Source of the DNA: Peteryoungia rhizophila
GTDB taxonomy: Bacteria > Pseudomonadota > Alphaproteobacteria > Rhizobiales > Rhizobiaceae
NCBI RefSeq assembly: GCF_004912145.1
Contig: NZ_STGT01000003.1
Coordinates: 806,001 to 870,000, forward strand
DNA: 64,000 nt
Direction: 5' to 3'
Part shown: one piece after another, positions 32,081 to 42,260 of the stretch
Layout of the letters: the number at the start of each line of letters is the position of its first letter
Position numbering within the stretch: position 1 is the stretch's first letter
Notes under the pieces: generated by a model
Seen by the model: only the letters and a program-made list of their open reading frames with translations
Database searches by the model: none
What the model was told of the DNA's origin: nothing
Translations under genes and position numbers: made by a program

Positions 32081-34691
32081 TTTCCGTCACCCTCGCCTTC
32101 TTCAACCGCAGCGCATTGGTCAGCACAAACACGCTCGACAGCCCCATCGCCGCCGCCCCCAGCATCGGCGAGAAGGTCACGCCGAAGAGCGGATAGAGCA
32201 GCCCCGCCGCGACCGGGATCAGCGCCACATTGTAGCCGAAGGCCCAGAACAGGTTCTGGCGAATATTGGCCATCACCCGGTCCGAAAGCTCGATCGCATG
32301 CAGCGCGCCCATCAGATCGCCATTGACCAGCACGACATCGGCGCTTTCGATCGCCACATCCGTGCCCGTGCCGATCGCAATGCCGGCATCAGCCGTGGCG
32401 AGTGCCGGCGCATCATTGATGCCGTCGCCGACAAAGGCGACGCGCTCACCTTTCGCCTGCAGCTCCTTGATCGCACTCACCTTTCCCTCGGGCAGCACTT
32501 CCGCCACCACCGCGTCGATGCCGGCCTTCCTGGCCACCGCGTGTGCCGTTCTGGCATTGTCACCCGTCACCATCATCAGCTTCAGCCCGCGGGCTTTCAG
32601 CGCCGCGATCGCCCGCGCGCTCGTCGGCTTGATCGGATCGGCCACCGCAATGGCCGCTGCCAGCTTTCCGTCGATTGCCACATAAAGCGGGCTTGCGCCT
32701 TCATCGGCAAGGCGGGTCACTGTGGCCTGGAGATCGTCGGCGCTTGCCCCTCCCCCCTGTGGCGAGAGGTTGGCGATGGGTTCTTGCATCACGCCGAGCT
32801 TGACCATGAACCGATCAGCCCCCGCCGCAATCCGGCGACCCTCGACCATGCCCGTGACGCCAAAGCCCGCCACGGCCTCGACATTGTCCACGGCCGAGAG
32901 CGCGATTGCCCGCGCCTCCACGGCCCTCACGATGGCATCCGCCAGCGGGTGTTCCGAGCGCGCCTCGAGGCTCGCGGTGAGCCTCAGCACATCAACCTCG
33001 TTGAAGCCCTCGGCCGTGACGATCTCGCTCACTTCAGGCTTTCCGGCGGTGATCGTGCCCGTCTTGTCCATGACAACCCAGTCGATGCCAGCAAGGCTCT
33101 GCAGTGCCTCGCCCTTGCGGAAGAGCACGCCGAGTTCGGCCGCCCTGCCCGTGCCGACCATGATCGAGGTCGGCGTGGCGAGCCCCATGGCGCAGGGGCA
33201 GGCGATGATGAGAACCGCCACGGCGGCCACCAGGCCGTGGGTGTAGGACGGGTCCGGCCCAACGATCAGCCAGATCAGAAAGGTGACGACGGCAATGCCG
33301 ATCACCGCAGGCACGAACCAGGCCGTGACTTCATCGACCATTTTCTGGATCGGCAGCTTGGCCCCTTGTGCCTCCTGGACCATGCGGATGATGCGCGAGA
33401 GCATCATGTCGGCGCCGACGCCCGTCGCCTCGAAGCGGAAGGAGCCGGAGCCATTGACCGTGCCGCCGATGACGGTGGCGCCGGTCCCCTTTTCGACCGG
33501 GATCGGCTCGCCAGAGATCATCGCCTCGTCGACGGCGCTCGCCCCGTCGATCACACGCCCGTCGACCGGAATGCGCTCGCCCGGCCGCACCACGACGACA
33601 TCACCGATTTTCACCTCGGGCAGGGCCACGTCGTGTGTCTTCCCGTCCCGCTCGACCCGCGCGGTTTTTGCCTGCAAGCCGGCCAGCTTGCGGATCGCAG
33701 CACCGGTGCGGCCCTTGGCACGGGCTTCCAGCAGCCGGCCGAGCAAGATCAGCGTGACGATGACGGTCGCGGCCTCGTAATAGACATGCCGCGCATCCAC
33801 CGGCAGCAGGCCGGGCGCAAAAGTGGTCACCAGCGAATAGAGATAGGCCGCCCCCGTGCCGATCGCGACCAACGCGTTCATGTCGGGTGCGAACCTGACG
33901 AGTGCGGGAATGCCCTTTAGATAGAAGCGCCGACCGGGGCCGGCAAGCACTGCCGTCGCCAGCGCAAACTGCAGCAGATACAGCGTGTTGCCGGGGAATA
34001 CATCCATCAGCACATGATGCAGCGGCGGATAGAGATGCCCACCCATTTCCATGACGAAAAGCGGCAATGTCAGCACAAGCGCGATGAGAAAATCGCGTTT
34101 CAGCCCTGATATCTCGCGCTCGCGCCGCGCCTCGCGGCTATCACCCGCCGAGGCCAATCCGGACGGCCTGGCGTCCGGCGGCAGTCCCTGCCCGGCAGCA
34201 GCGTTCTTTTCCGCCCCTTCGCCGCCGGGCTCGTCGCCACCTGACAGCCTGACGGCATAGCCAGCCTTGGCCACGGCAGCGCTCAGCGCCGGCAGCGCCT
34301 GAACACCCCCAAGCACCTTCACCACGGCCTCGCCGGTCGCCAGATTGACGCTCGCCGTCTCGACTGATGGCACTGACTTCAAAGCCTTCTCGACCCGCGA
34401 AACGCATGACGCACAGGTCATCTCCTCGATCTCGAGCACCACCGTCTGCGCCTTCGCCTCATAACCGGCCTTTTCGATCGCCGCGAGCAGCGCTTCGGCC
34501 GAAAATCCCTCACCCGGCGTCACCGATAACGTCTCGGTGGCAAAATTCACCGCACTTTCGGCGACCCCCGGCACGGATGCCACAGCCTTCTCCACCCGCC
34601 GCACACAGGATGCGCAAGTCATGCCCTCAACGGGCAGAAGGATCGGTTGGTTCGTATTCTTGGCCCCATCGGGCCTGGACTGCATGTTCAT
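32037..34691 (-). CDS. copA: Copper-exporting P1B-type ATPase CopA
   Basis: 884 residues. Two N-terminal HMA domains ([28 protein letters not shown]) are followed by eight predicted membrane helices, the copper-selective CPC in [14 protein letters not shown], the phosphorylation site DKTGTIT, and [14 protein letters not shown] in the nucleotide domain. It pumps Cu(I) to the periplasm. The ATG at 34691 is chosen over that at 34709: GGAGG lies eight bases upstream of it, and 34709 falls next to the -10 box. The last 13 residues derive from a palindromic repeat, which appears tolerated. Confidence 0.95.
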   Translation of the reverse strand: MNMQSRPDGAKNTNQPILLPVEGMTCASCVRRVEKAVASVPGVAESAVNFATETLSVTPGEGFSAEALLAAIEKAGYEAKAQTVVLEIEEMTCASCVSRVEKALKSVPSVETASVNLATGEAVVKVLGGVQALPALSAAVAKAGYAVRLSGGDEPGGEGAEKNAAAGQGLPPDARPSGLASAGDSREARREREISGLKRDFLIALVLTLPLFVMEMGGHLYPPLHHVLMDVFPGNTLYLLQFALATAVLAGPGRRFYLKGIPALVRFAPDMNALVAIGTGAAYLYSLVTTFAPGLLPVDARHVYYEAATVIVTLILLGRLLEARAKGRTGAAIRKLAGLQAKTARVERDGKTHDVALPEVKIGDVVVVRPGERIPVDGRVIDGASAVDEAMISGEPIPVEKGTGATVIGGTVNGSGSFRFEATGVGADMMLSRIIRMVQEAQGAKLPIQKMVDEVTAWFVPAVIGIAVVTFLIWLIVGPDPSYTHGLVAAVAVLIIACPCAMGLATPTSIMVGTGRAAELGVLFRKGEALQSLAGIDWVVMDKTGTITAGKPEVSEIVTAEGFNEVDVLRLTASLEARSEHPLADAIVRAVEARAIALSAVDNVEAVAGFGVTGMVEGRRIAAGADRFMVKLGVMQEPIANLSPQGGGASADDLQATVTRLADEGASPLYVAIDGKLAAAIAVADPIKPTSARAIAALKARGLKLMMVTGDNARTAHAVARKAGIDAVVAEVLPEGKVSAIKELQAKGERVAFVGDGINDAPALATADAGIAIGTGTDVAIESADVVLVNGDLMGALHAIELSDRVMANIRQNLFWAFGYNVALIPVAAGLLYPLFGVTFSPMLGAAAMGLSSVFVLTNALRLKKARVTETVSPLAGEKAKSRA

Positions 34692-34711
34692 AGCGGTCAC
34701 CTCCGCCATGA

Positions 34712-34742
34712 TAGATGGACCTTCCCATCATGGGAGGGTCAA
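34712..34742 (-). promoter_or_regulatory. CueR-type promoter/operator of copA
   Basis: On the - strand TTGACC, a 19-base spacer and CATCTA as -10. The spacer contains the dyad ACCCTCCC-ATGAT-GGGAAGGT (34719-34739), the known form of CueR/MerR-family sites at copper promoters. The long spacer is what MerR-type activators correct by DNA distortion. Only copA is directly downstream; cueR and copZ may be read from the same transcript past the repeat at 31.9 kb. Confidence 0.85.
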
Positions 34743-34746
34743 GGGC

Positions 34747-35167
34747 ATGAGCGATGTTTTTATCGAAACAGGGAATTTCCGCTCAAAGCCCGAGGTCCAC
34801 GACCGCATGAGGGATGCCAGAGGCATCTTCCCTCCTCCCCCGCCCTCGTCCCGCCTGGCAACAGCGCCGGCATCGCCGCGACCTTCTCGCAGGACGGTGT
34901 TCTGCTCGCCTATATTCGCGAGGACGGAACGCTGATGACATCGAACGGCAGCGAGCAATTGCTGGCGGCACCTTCGACAGCGAAACGTCGCCCACAATCG
35001 GCGAATTCGCCACCCGCTGGAGCACAAATTTCGACGCCGCTGCCGTCTATGCCGAAGCGCTCGCAGACGCGCAAACTCGTCTCGACGAAGCGCAGGACTG
35101 GGCCGATCGCTGGCAGGCCAGTCTGTACGAGATCCAGGGAATCCTGATGCAGGCGCAATCCGTGTAA
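34747..35167 (+). pseudogene. Decayed ORF of unknown function
   Basis: Coding-like segments lie in three different frames in order: MSDVFIETGNFRSKPEVHDR (from 34747), then NSAGIAATFSQDGVLLAYIR with DGTLMTSNGSEQ, then GTFDSETSPTIGEFATRWSTNF with FDAAAVYAEALADAQTRLDEAQDWADRW, ending at 35167. Joined, they give one plausible protein of about 140 residues broken by two frameshifts. I do not recognise the family. It starts back to back with the copA promoter. Confidence 0.5.
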
Positions 35168-35241
35168 TACGAACCAGCTGGAGTGGCGGCGCCCCGGCTA
35201 CTGTCGAGCCCGCCCGGATCTGATCATCGGCTTGTCGCAAC

Positions 35242-35257
35242 ATACAAAATATTGTAT
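35242..35257 (+). promoter_or_regulatory. Palindromic operator of the HigBA-like pair
   Basis: ATACAA-AATA-TTGTAT, a perfect six-base-arm dyad ending nine bases before the toxin ATG at 35267. It overlaps a TATAGA -10-like sequence. XRE antitoxins usually repress their own operon through such sites. Confidence 0.7.
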
Positions 35258-35266
35258 AGATTGAGC

Positions 35267-35596
35267 ATGAAACCCGTCGTGTTCATCGGCAGTGCTTTGC
35301 AAGAGCTGCGGACCTTTCCGGCGACGGCGAAGCGCGAGGCAGGCTATCAGCTTGATCGGGTGCAGAATGGCTTCGACCCCAGCGACTGGAAGGTCATGGC
35401 CGGCCTGGGCTCGGGCGTCCAAGAGATCCGGATCAGAGATGCGAACGGGGCGTTTAGAATAGTCTATGTCACCCGCTTTGCCGAAGCAGTCTACGTGCTG
35501 CACTGCTTCCAGAAAAAGAGCCAGAAGACCGGAAAACTCAATCTCGAACTTGCCGCAAAGCGGTATGGCGAACTGATGAGGGAACGCAAGACATGA
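35267..35596 (+). CDS. RelE/HigB-like (Gp49 family) toxin
   Basis: 109 residues of the phage-derived Gp49/RelE-like family: MKPVVFIGSALQELRTFPATAKREAGYQLDRVQ, WKVMAGLGSGVQEIRIRD, FRIVYVTRFAEAVYVLHCFQKKSQKTGK. These proteins cleave mRNA on the ribosome. The toxin gene precedes the antitoxin gene and overlaps it by ATGA, the HigBA order. The first methionine after the palindromic operator is used as start. Confidence 0.88.
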   Translation: MKPVVFIGSALQELRTFPATAKREAGYQLDRVQNGFDPSDWKVMAGLGSGVQEIRIRDANGAFRIVYVTRFAEAVYVLHCFQKKSQKTGKLNLELAAKRYGELMRERKT

Positions 35597-35874
35597 ACCA
35601 GGAAACCTATTCCAGCATCTGGGACGCCATCGAAGACACACCGGCGGAAGCCGAAAACATGAAGCTTCGAGCCAAGCTCATGACAGCGCTCGAGCAGCAT
35701 ATTGTTTCCAAAGCCTGGACCCAGGCAGAAGCCGCGCGCCAGCTGGGCGTCACGCAACCGAGAATCTCTGACCTGAAACGCGGGAAGATCGACCTCTTCG
35801 CCCTCGACGGGCTGGTGACCATGGCAGTCGCAGCGGGGCTGACGGTGGAGATGAACGTGACGGAGGCGGCGTGA
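35593..35874 (+). CDS. XRE-family antitoxin (HigA-like)
   Basis: 93 residues with a helix-turn-helix in the second half: LEQHIVSKAWTQAEAARQLGVTQPRISDLKRGKIDLFALDGLVTMA. This is the HTH_37-type antitoxin paired with Gp49 toxins. It should neutralise the toxin and repress the operon at 35242-35257. Confidence 0.9.
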   Translation: MNQETYSSIWDAIEDTPAEAENMKLRAKLMTALEQHIVSKAWTQAEAARQLGVTQPRISDLKRGKIDLFALDGLVTMAVAAGLTVEMNVTEAA

Positions 35875-35878
35875 GGCG

Positions 35879-36133
35879 ATGGCGCGACAAAGGACACGAC
35901 GATCGCGCTGGATGAAATCAGTCGGCGCCGGAGCCGCCTTTCGGATTTCTCTCTACATCCTTCTTCCGTCTATTACCTTGCTTGATGCAATCACGAACCC
36001 AGCCGATCCGAAAAAATTCGTTCTGATCTTGCTCATAGGCCTAGGCATCCCCGTGGCTGTCTTTGGCGTGTGGCTGGAGGTCAAGTCTATTCTCAGGCGT
36101 GCCAGAGCGGTTCACGAGCGCACTGTCGACTGA
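35879..36133 (+). CDS. Small membrane protein of unknown function
   Basis: 84 residues: a basic N-terminus (MARQRTRRSRWMKSV), two hydrophobic segments (FRISLYILLPSITLLDA and FVLILLIGLGIPVAVFGVWL) and a basic C-terminal tail. A GAGG precedes the ATG at short distance, and it starts four bases after the antitoxin stop, so it may be co-transcribed with the TA pair. I recognise no family. Confidence 0.5.
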   Translation: MARQRTRRSRWMKSVGAGAAFRISLYILLPSITLLDAITNPADPKKFVLILLIGLGIPVAVFGVWLEVKSILRRARAVHERTVD

Positions 36134-36198
36134 TTGGACTCTGCTGTTGCGTTGCCTTAGACGAACAATCGAGAGCACAAACTGCTCTGGTCGTCCCC

Positions 36199-36663
36199 CT
36201 ACCTCTGCTCCTCGCCAACGCGCATCGGCCAATCCACCACGTAATCCTCGAGATCCTCGACATCCAGCCCCTCTTCAGAGATCGTGCGGCCGCGGGCTGA
36301 AATGCCGGCCTGGTGCACGGTCTCCGGGCTACCCGAGACCAGCGGGTGCCACCAGTAGAGATCGAGCCCCTCGTCGACCAGGCGGTAGCCGCAGGTGGGG
36401 GGCAGCCACTGGATTTCGCGCAGGCCCTGAAGCGTCAGCTGGATGCAGTCGGGCACGGTCGCCTGGCGGTTCTCGTAGTCGGAGCAGCGACAGCTGTCGC
36501 CGTCGAGCAGCTTGCAGGCAACCGAGGTGAAGACCACCTCGCCGGTTTCCCAGTCCTCCAGCTTGTTGAGACAACAGAGGCCACAGCCGTCGCAGAGGCT
36601 TTCCCATTCGGCATTGCTCATCTCGGCGAGCGTCTTGGTCTTCCAGAAGGGTTTTTCGGTCAT
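36199..36663 (-). CDS. YcgN-family cysteine-cluster protein
   Basis: 154 residues. The cysteine cluster is spread over [41 protein letters not shown] and LPPTCGYRL, as in UPF0260/YcgN proteins, which probably bind a metal or Fe-S centre. Function is not established. [12 protein letters not shown] at 36663 is taken as the start. It faces the penicillin-binding protein gene across a 214-base divergent gap. Confidence 0.88.
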   Translation of the reverse strand: MTEKPFWKTKTLAEMSNAEWESLCDGCGLCCLNKLEDWETGEVVFTSVACKLLDGDSCRCSDYENRQATVPDCIQLTLQGLREIQWLPPTCGYRLVDEGLDLYWWHPLVSGSPETVHQAGISARGRTISEEGLDVEDLEDYVVDWPMRVGEEQR

Positions 36664-36877
36664 CGTCTCGTTCAACTGACTGTCGTTTCACAGCGCCATA
36701 TCGGGCATCCGGCGGCGGTGTGTGCTGCGGTCCGACCAAAGCCGGTGGCAGGCTTGCAACGCCCCTGGCCAAAAGCTCGGTTCAGCCGGTGCCGGGTTCA
36801 CCATGGCCCGCGAAACCGCTTGTCCTTTCGCGGCAAATCGCCCATCACTCAAATAAGACGACCTGCCCGCAATCCGC

Positions 36878-39193
36878 ATGGGTCCTGATCCTTATCGGCG
36901 GGCGCGTCAAGCAGCGGACAACAAGTTTTCGGGAAAAGCCACGGTGGCCGACAGCGACAAGCCTGACGATATGGAGCCCATGGAGCGCCTCGGCGGTGGC
37001 GATCTGGACGCCCGGCCGGACCGTGGCGACACTGCGGACACGCCTGCGCCGAAGCTCAAGCGTCATGTCTTCCTCAAAATAGACAGCTGGCTCGATTCCA
37101 CGCTGTGGAATGCCGGCTATGACCTGACTGAAGCCTGGGAGGAGATCACCATCTTCTTCCGCCGTTTCCGGGTGCGGGGGCTGACGAAACTCGGCTTCGA
37201 AGTCGCGGGCGAAGCCATGACGCTCGGCACGGCCGGCATGGTCCTGCTGCTGGCGCTCGCCCAGCCCGCCTTCGAGGAAACCAAGACGGACTGGCACAAT
37301 CACGACAATTTCGCCGTCACCTTCCTCGATCGCTACGGCAATACAATCGGCCATCGCGGCATCATCCACGAGAATTCCGTGCCCGTCGACGAACTGCCGG
37401 ACCACCTGGTGAAGGCGGTGCTCGCGACGGAAGACCGGCGATTCTTCGACCATTTCGGTATCGATTTCGTCGGCCTTGCCCGCGCCATGAACGAGAATGC
37501 CAAGGCTGGCGAAGTGGTCCAGGGCGGCTCGACGCTGACGCAGCAGCTCGCCAAAAATCTCTTCCTCACCAATGAGCGCTCCATCGAGCGCAAGATCAAG
37601 GAAGCCTATCTCGCGCTCTGGCTGGAGGCGAACCTCTCCAAGCAGGAGATCCTGTCGCTCTATCTCGACCGCGCCTATATGGGCGGCGGCACGTTCGGCG
37701 CGGCGGCGGCCTCACAATTCTACTTCGGCAAGAACATCACCGAGGTGACGCTGGCGGAAGCCGCGATGCTGGCCGGCCTGTTCAAGGCGCCGGCGAAATA
37801 TGCGCCCCACGTCAACCTGCCGGCGGCGCGTGCCCGCGCCAACGACGTCTTGAGCAACATGGTGCAGAGCGGGCTGATGACCGAGGGCCAGGTGGTCGCC
37901 GCGCGGCGCAACCCGGCCTCCGTCATCGACCGCAACAAGAAGGAAGCTCCGGACTTCTTCCTCGACTGGGCCTTTGAAGAGGTGCAGCGTATCGCGGCGA
38001 CGTTCAAGGACCATACGCTGGTCGTGCGCACCACGATCGATCTCGGCCTGCAGCAGGCGGCCGAAGAGGCGGTCGCCTCGTCGCTGCGCGAATATGGCGA
38101 GAGCTACAATGTGCGCCAGGGTGCGGTCGTGATGATCGAGAATGGCGGGGCCGTGCGCGCCATGGTCGGCGGGCGCGACTATGGCGAAAACCAGTTCAAC
38201 CGCGCGACGCGGGCGCTGCGCCAGCCGGGCTCCTCCTTCAAGATGTATACCTATGCACTGGCCATGGAGAACGGCTACACACCGGAGACGGTCGTGGTCG
38301 ACGGGCCGATTTCCTGGGGCAACTGGAGCCCGCAGAACTACGGCCGCAGCTATGCCGGCCGGGTGACCATGGAAACGGCGCTGGCGAAATCGATCAACAC
38401 GATCCCCGTGCGCCTCGCCAAGGAAAAATTCGGCATCGATGCCATCATCCAGACTACCAAGGCCTTAGGGGTCGAGACGCCGATCAAGAAGGACGTGACG
38501 ATCCCGCTGGGCACTGCGGAAGTGACTGTCATGGATCAGGCGACGGCCTATGCCGTGCTGCCGGCCGGCGGCAAGGCATCGCGGCGCCACGGCATTGCGC
38601 AGATCAGCAATTATGCCGGCGAGGTTCTCTACGATTTCGAGCGCGACGCTCCGGAGGCAGCGCAGATCCTGAGCGAACAGGCGGCGGCCTATATGAACCA
38701 GATGATGACCAAGATCCCCTATATCGGCACGGCACGGCGGGCGGCGGTCGACGGGGTTCTGACCGGCGGCAAGACCGGCACGACGCAGGCATACCGCGAC
38801 GCCTGGTTTGTCGGCTATACCGGCAACTACACGGGCGCCGTCTGGTTCGGCAATGACGACTACACGTCGACCAACAACATGACGGGCGGCTCCCTGCCGG
38901 CCATGACCTTCAAGAAGCTGATGGACTATGCCCATCAGGGCATCGACCTGAAGGTCATTCCCGGCGTCGACCAGCCCATGCCGGAAAAGGAAGCCAAGCC
39001 TGTTGTCGCCGATGCCGCCAATCCGGATGCCCTACCGCCCATGGTGCGCCCACGCTCGCTGTCGGCCCAGTCGACGCGGCTGATCCGCGACCTCGCGCTG
39101 CGGCTGAAGGCGGCGGATGGGCTCTCGCTTCCTGCCGCCGGCACGGCACAGGCCGCAGCCGAGCCTGATATTACCGGTGCAACCACACGTTAA
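36878..39193 (+). CDS. Class A penicillin-binding protein (PBP1-type)
   Basis: 771 residues, bifunctional peptidoglycan synthase. A long polar cytoplasmic part is followed by one membrane helix (about 112-130), a GT51 glycosyltransferase (catalytic Glu185 in LATEDRRFFDHFGID; QGGSTLTQQLAKN) and a transpeptidase with Ser452-x-x-Lys455 (PGSSFKMY), SIN (AKSINTIP) and KTGT (TGGKTGTTQ). All active residues are present. No Shine-Dalgarno precedes the ATG at 36878; a GTG at 36944 is an alternative start that would remove 22 residues. It builds cell wall in the periplasm. Confidence 0.92.
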   Translation: MGPDPYRRARQAADNKFSGKATVADSDKPDDMEPMERLGGGDLDARPDRGDTADTPAPKLKRHVFLKIDSWLDSTLWNAGYDLTEAWEEITIFFRRFRVRGLTKLGFEVAGEAMTLGTAGMVLLLALAQPAFEETKTDWHNHDNFAVTFLDRYGNTIGHRGIIHENSVPVDELPDHLVKAVLATEDRRFFDHFGIDFVGLARAMNENAKAGEVVQGGSTLTQQLAKNLFLTNERSIERKIKEAYLALWLEANLSKQEILSLYLDRAYMGGGTFGAAAASQFYFGKNITEVTLAEAAMLAGLFKAPAKYAPHVNLPAARARANDVLSNMVQSGLMTEGQVVAARRNPASVIDRNKKEAPDFFLDWAFEEVQRIAATFKDHTLVVRTTIDLGLQQAAEEAVASSLREYGESYNVRQGAVVMIENGGAVRAMVGGRDYGENQFNRATRALRQPGSSFKMYTYALAMENGYTPETVVVDGPISWGNWSPQNYGRSYAGRVTMETALAKSINTIPVRLAKEKFGIDAIIQTTKALGVETPIKKDVTIPLGTAEVTVMDQATAYAVLPAGGKASRRHGIAQISNYAGEVLYDFERDAPEAAQILSEQAAAYMNQMMTKIPYIGTARRAAVDGVLTGGKTGTTQAYRDAWFVGYTGNYTGAVWFGNDDYTSTNNMTGGSLPAMTFKKLMDYAHQGIDLKVIPGVDQPMPEKEAKPVVADAANPDALPPMVRPRSLSAQSTRLIRDLALRLKAADGLSLPAAGTAQAAAEPDITGATTR

Positions 39194-39492
39194 GACAATC
39201 ACAGGTTTACCGGCCGCTGAGGACGCGGGGCGCGTGCACGACGTGCAGTCGCTGATTCGGCCCTCCCCCGGCGCATGGGCGGCCGGATCAGGCCCTGCTA
39301 TCCTGAATTGAAACGGATTTCCGCCGCCTGACGGGCCAAATCTCTCGGCGTTTACGCCTGGTTAACCATACCGCCCTTGATCATCCATGATTTCTCGTAT
39401 TGGTACATTGCCTTCACCCCAAATTAAGGGGGTCGAAGCTAGGATCACGGCGTTTTCGAAGGTGACTTATTTCAATCGGTGATTGGACATCC

Positions 39493-40683
39493 ATGATGAG
39501 ATGGCTCGGACTTCCCGCCAGGCCCCGCATGACCGCGGAAGAATACATGGCCTTTCTCGAAGATCGTGCCCCCTTGCGCAGCCGGATGCTGCGGGCGGCC
39601 GTGATCTGCGTCTTGTGCTTCTACCTCGCCTGTTTCCTGTTCGATCTGTGGTTGCTGGGTGATGTCACGTTCCTGTCGGCGACGCTGCGCTTCGGCGTGA
39701 TGCTGCCGATCGCGATCGCCCTGTTCTTTTACATCAATGGCCGGCATCCGATCGAACGCAAGGAAAACGCCGCCATCCTGGTTGCCCTGCTCGCCAACAT
39801 CTCCTGGTGCGTCATTCTGGTGTCGAGTTCGAGCCCCGGCGTGCTCACCTATTATTATTCGGCCGCCACCTTCCAGATGGCGATCACCATCGCAGCCGCC
39901 TCGCCCTTCCGCCCGGCACTGCGCGCCAGCCTCTTTACCTTCTGCCTCAATTACTCGGCCATCTGGTTCCTGGAGGGCTCGTCGCCCGGCTATGTGATCC
40001 AGCACCTGGCCGTCTACATGCCGACCGTGATCATGACGCTCTTCGTCTCCTACCAGCTCGAAGTGGAGGCGATGAGCAGCCATCTGCAGATGCAGGAAAA
40101 CGAGGCGCTGAAACGGGAATTGTCGCGCCAGAACAAGGACCTCGCCCGGCTCTCCGTCACCGACCCGCTGACCCGGCTCGCCAACCGGCGCGGAACCGAG
40201 ATGGAACTGGCGCGACTGAGGACCGAGATCCCGCAGGAGGCCAAACGCGTCGTGCTGCTCGTGGCCGACGTCGATCACTTCAAGGCCTATAACGACGCCT
40301 ATGGCCACGGGGCCGGCGACGAATGCCTGAAGCGCGTGGCGCGCGCCATGCGCCGGTCGCTGCCGGTCGAGGCGCATCTCGCCCGCCATGGCGGCGAGGA
40401 ATTCCTCGCCATCTTCGCGGGCGCAGATCCCGACATGGCCCCGGCACTCGCCGAAAGCCTGCGCCGCGCCGTGCGCCAGCTCGGCATCGCGCATGGCTTT
40501 ACCGGCGACCGCAACAAACATGTGACGATCAGCGTCGGCGCCGCCTGTGGCGCGATCGAGACCGACGGCGACTTCGACCGGCTACTGGATATCGCCGACC
40601 GCGCCCTCTACGCCGCCAAGGGCGACGGCCGCAACGCCTGGCGGGTGAGTATGGCAGAGGACTCGGAGCGGGTGGTGGCTTGA
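39493..40683 (+). CDS. Second membrane diguanylate cyclase (GGDEF)
   Basis: 396 residues with a membrane part of about six helices (35-195) and a GGDEF domain: DPLTRLANRRGTEME, VADVDHFKAYNDAYGHGAGD, ARHGGEEF (about 300). The active site is intact; an RxxD inhibitory site is absent at the expected place. Its architecture parallels the protein at 29249-30457, so the two are probably paralogues with different sensors. It stands alone between the PBP gene and a GNAT gene. Confidence 0.9.
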   Translation: MMRWLGLPARPRMTAEEYMAFLEDRAPLRSRMLRAAVICVLCFYLACFLFDLWLLGDVTFLSATLRFGVMLPIAIALFFYINGRHPIERKENAAILVALLANISWCVILVSSSSPGVLTYYYSAATFQMAITIAAASPFRPALRASLFTFCLNYSAIWFLEGSSPGYVIQHLAVYMPTVIMTLFVSYQLEVEAMSSHLQMQENEALKRELSRQNKDLARLSVTDPLTRLANRRGTEMELARLRTEIPQEAKRVVLLVADVDHFKAYNDAYGHGAGDECLKRVARAMRRSLPVEAHLARHGGEEFLAIFAGADPDMAPALAESLRRAVRQLGIAHGFTGDRNKHVTISVGAACGAIETDGDFDRLLDIADRALYAAKGDGRNAWRVSMAEDSERVVA

Positions 40684-40888
40684 AGGTGTGGGTGGGCTGG
40701 TATGTTGCCGGGATCGAGGTCGCAGCGAAGATGACTTCAGCTTTGTTGGGTGACTCTCGGACGTCGGCGGTTCATGCGGTCAGATCGTTGCGGTTTGCGT
40801 GATGGCGGACTTCGGCCGAAGCGGCCATCATGTCTATGCTGCAAATTCCTCCGAATTGGTAACCGCAATTGGGTCAGGCTAAATTTTC

Positions 40889-41410
40889 ATGCAACATTTC
40901 CTCATTCGCCTCCTCTCGGCAGATGACGCACCAGAATTTCGTGAAACACGCCTCGCGGGCTTGCAGGATCACCCCGAGGCATTCGGCGCGGACCTCGAAG
41001 ACGAATCCAGCCGATCCGTCGAATGGTTTGCAGACCGCTTGAGAAAAAGTGCCGTGTTTGGAGGGTTCAACGAAGCCAGAGAGTTATGCGGCTTGATCGC
41101 GGTTGCACGCAGCGAAAGTCCAAAGACGCGGCATAGCGCTTCCATCTGGGGCATGTACGTGAAGGCTGCGTACCGAGGTACCGGGTTATCAGCAAGTCTG
41201 CTGAATGTAGCAGTCACATATGCGTTTGAACACTGTTCAACCGTTCGCCTCGCCGTGGTGGAAAGCAATCACGCTGCCCGTCGGCTATATTCCAAGGCCG
41301 GGTTTCGGGAGTGGGCAAGAGACCTGGCAGCGCTAAAGGTTGGCGACGTTTTCCATGACGAAATCATGATGCGGCTCGACAAGCCTCCCGCTGCGGAGAC
41401 TACATCATGA
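40889..41410 (+). CDS. GNAT-family N-acetyltransferase
   Basis: 173 residues of the Gcn5-related fold: FLIRLLSADDAPEFRETRLAG, FGGFNEARELCGLIAV, and the acetyl-CoA loop region IWGMYVKAAYRGTGLSASLLNVAV (R/Q-G-x-G as RGTGLS), then VVESNHAARRLYSKAGFRE. Substrate not predictable. A remnant-like 24-codon ORF (41407-41481, ending GNWVLWG) follows. Confidence 0.88.
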   Translation: MQHFLIRLLSADDAPEFRETRLAGLQDHPEAFGADLEDESSRSVEWFADRLRKSAVFGGFNEARELCGLIAVARSESPKTRHSASIWGMYVKAAYRGTGLSASLLNVAVTYAFEHCSTVRLAVVESNHAARRLYSKAGFREWARDLAALKVGDVFHDEIMMRLDKPPAAETTS

Positions 41411-41514
41411 CCGCAAATGGCGCAAAGCCGAAGGTGGCTGTCACCTTGCCCATTGACGGCAATTGGGTTCTTTGGGGATAAACGCTCTCCGAAAGCGGCC
41501 AGATTAGTCCGCTC

Positions 41515-42114
41515 GTGTCACAGGAGCCGCTGTTGCAGAGTCTTAAAAATGGACGGTGGCTCAATGAGCCCACAAAGGCAGAAGCTTCGGAGATCGAACT
41601 TTCCGTAACGACCGACGCAAACACGGATTTTTGGCGACAGACGCATTATGGCTTTGTCCGCGACAGCGGCCACTTCTACGCATTCGAGGTCGACGGCGAC
41701 TTCACCGCTCAGGTTCGAGTCCAGGCGCATTTCCAACATCTCTATGATCAGGCTGGCCTCATGGTCAGGCTCGACGAGAGACGGTGGGTCAAGACCGGGA
41801 TCGAGTTCTCGGATGGATATGGCTTGCTCGGCAGTGTGCTTACGGATGACACCTCCGATTGGGCCACGGGGCGATATGAAGGCGATCCATCGGATTTCTG
41901 GATCAGAGTGACCGTCCAGAGGGGCGTTCTGCGGATACAGGCATCCGGCGATGGACAGACCTGGCCGCTGGTCCGCCTCTGCCCGTTCCCCAAGATGGAT
42001 CGATATCTCGTCGGCCCCATGTGCTGCACTCCCGTGCGTTCGGGATTGGAGGTAAAGTTCCGCGAGTGGCAAGTTGGGCCGGCCTTGGGCAAAGACCTTC
42101 ACGACTTGTCATAG
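41515..42114 (+). CDS. DUF1349 domain protein
   Basis: 199 residues, beta-rich concanavalin-like domain of the DUF1349 (yeast Ree1-like) family: GRWLNEPTKAEASEIELSVTTDANTDFWRQTHYGF, LYDQAGLMVRLDERRWVKTGIEF, YLVGPMCCTPVRSGLEVKFREWQVGP. The family probably binds a carbohydrate-like ligand; the function is unknown. Start is the GTG at 41515; no better start is visible. Confidence 0.8.
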   Translation: MSQEPLLQSLKNGRWLNEPTKAEASEIELSVTTDANTDFWRQTHYGFVRDSGHFYAFEVDGDFTAQVRVQAHFQHLYDQAGLMVRLDERRWVKTGIEFSDGYGLLGSVLTDDTSDWATGRYEGDPSDFWIRVTVQRGVLRIQASGDGQTWPLVRLCPFPKMDRYLVGPMCCTPVRSGLEVKFREWQVGPALGKDLHDLS

Positions 42115-42260
42115 CGCTAACGCACTATCTTACGAAAGCGCTCACTCTCACAGCTTGGCCACCGCCGGCAGGATCGGCGTCTACCGCGCGCTGGACCGGA
42201 TATCTGCGCGCAGCCGCCCCTCTGCCCTGCCGGGCTTATCCCCGACGGGGAGAGGAAAAC

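Noticed and set aside
32298-33920. 540-codon + strand frame opposite copA
   Set aside because: Shadow of copA; no start signal and composition unlike a protein.
41407-41481. 24-codon ORF between the GNAT and DUF1349 genes
   Set aside because: No ribosome binding site, no homology recognised; perhaps a relic but too short to support as a gene.
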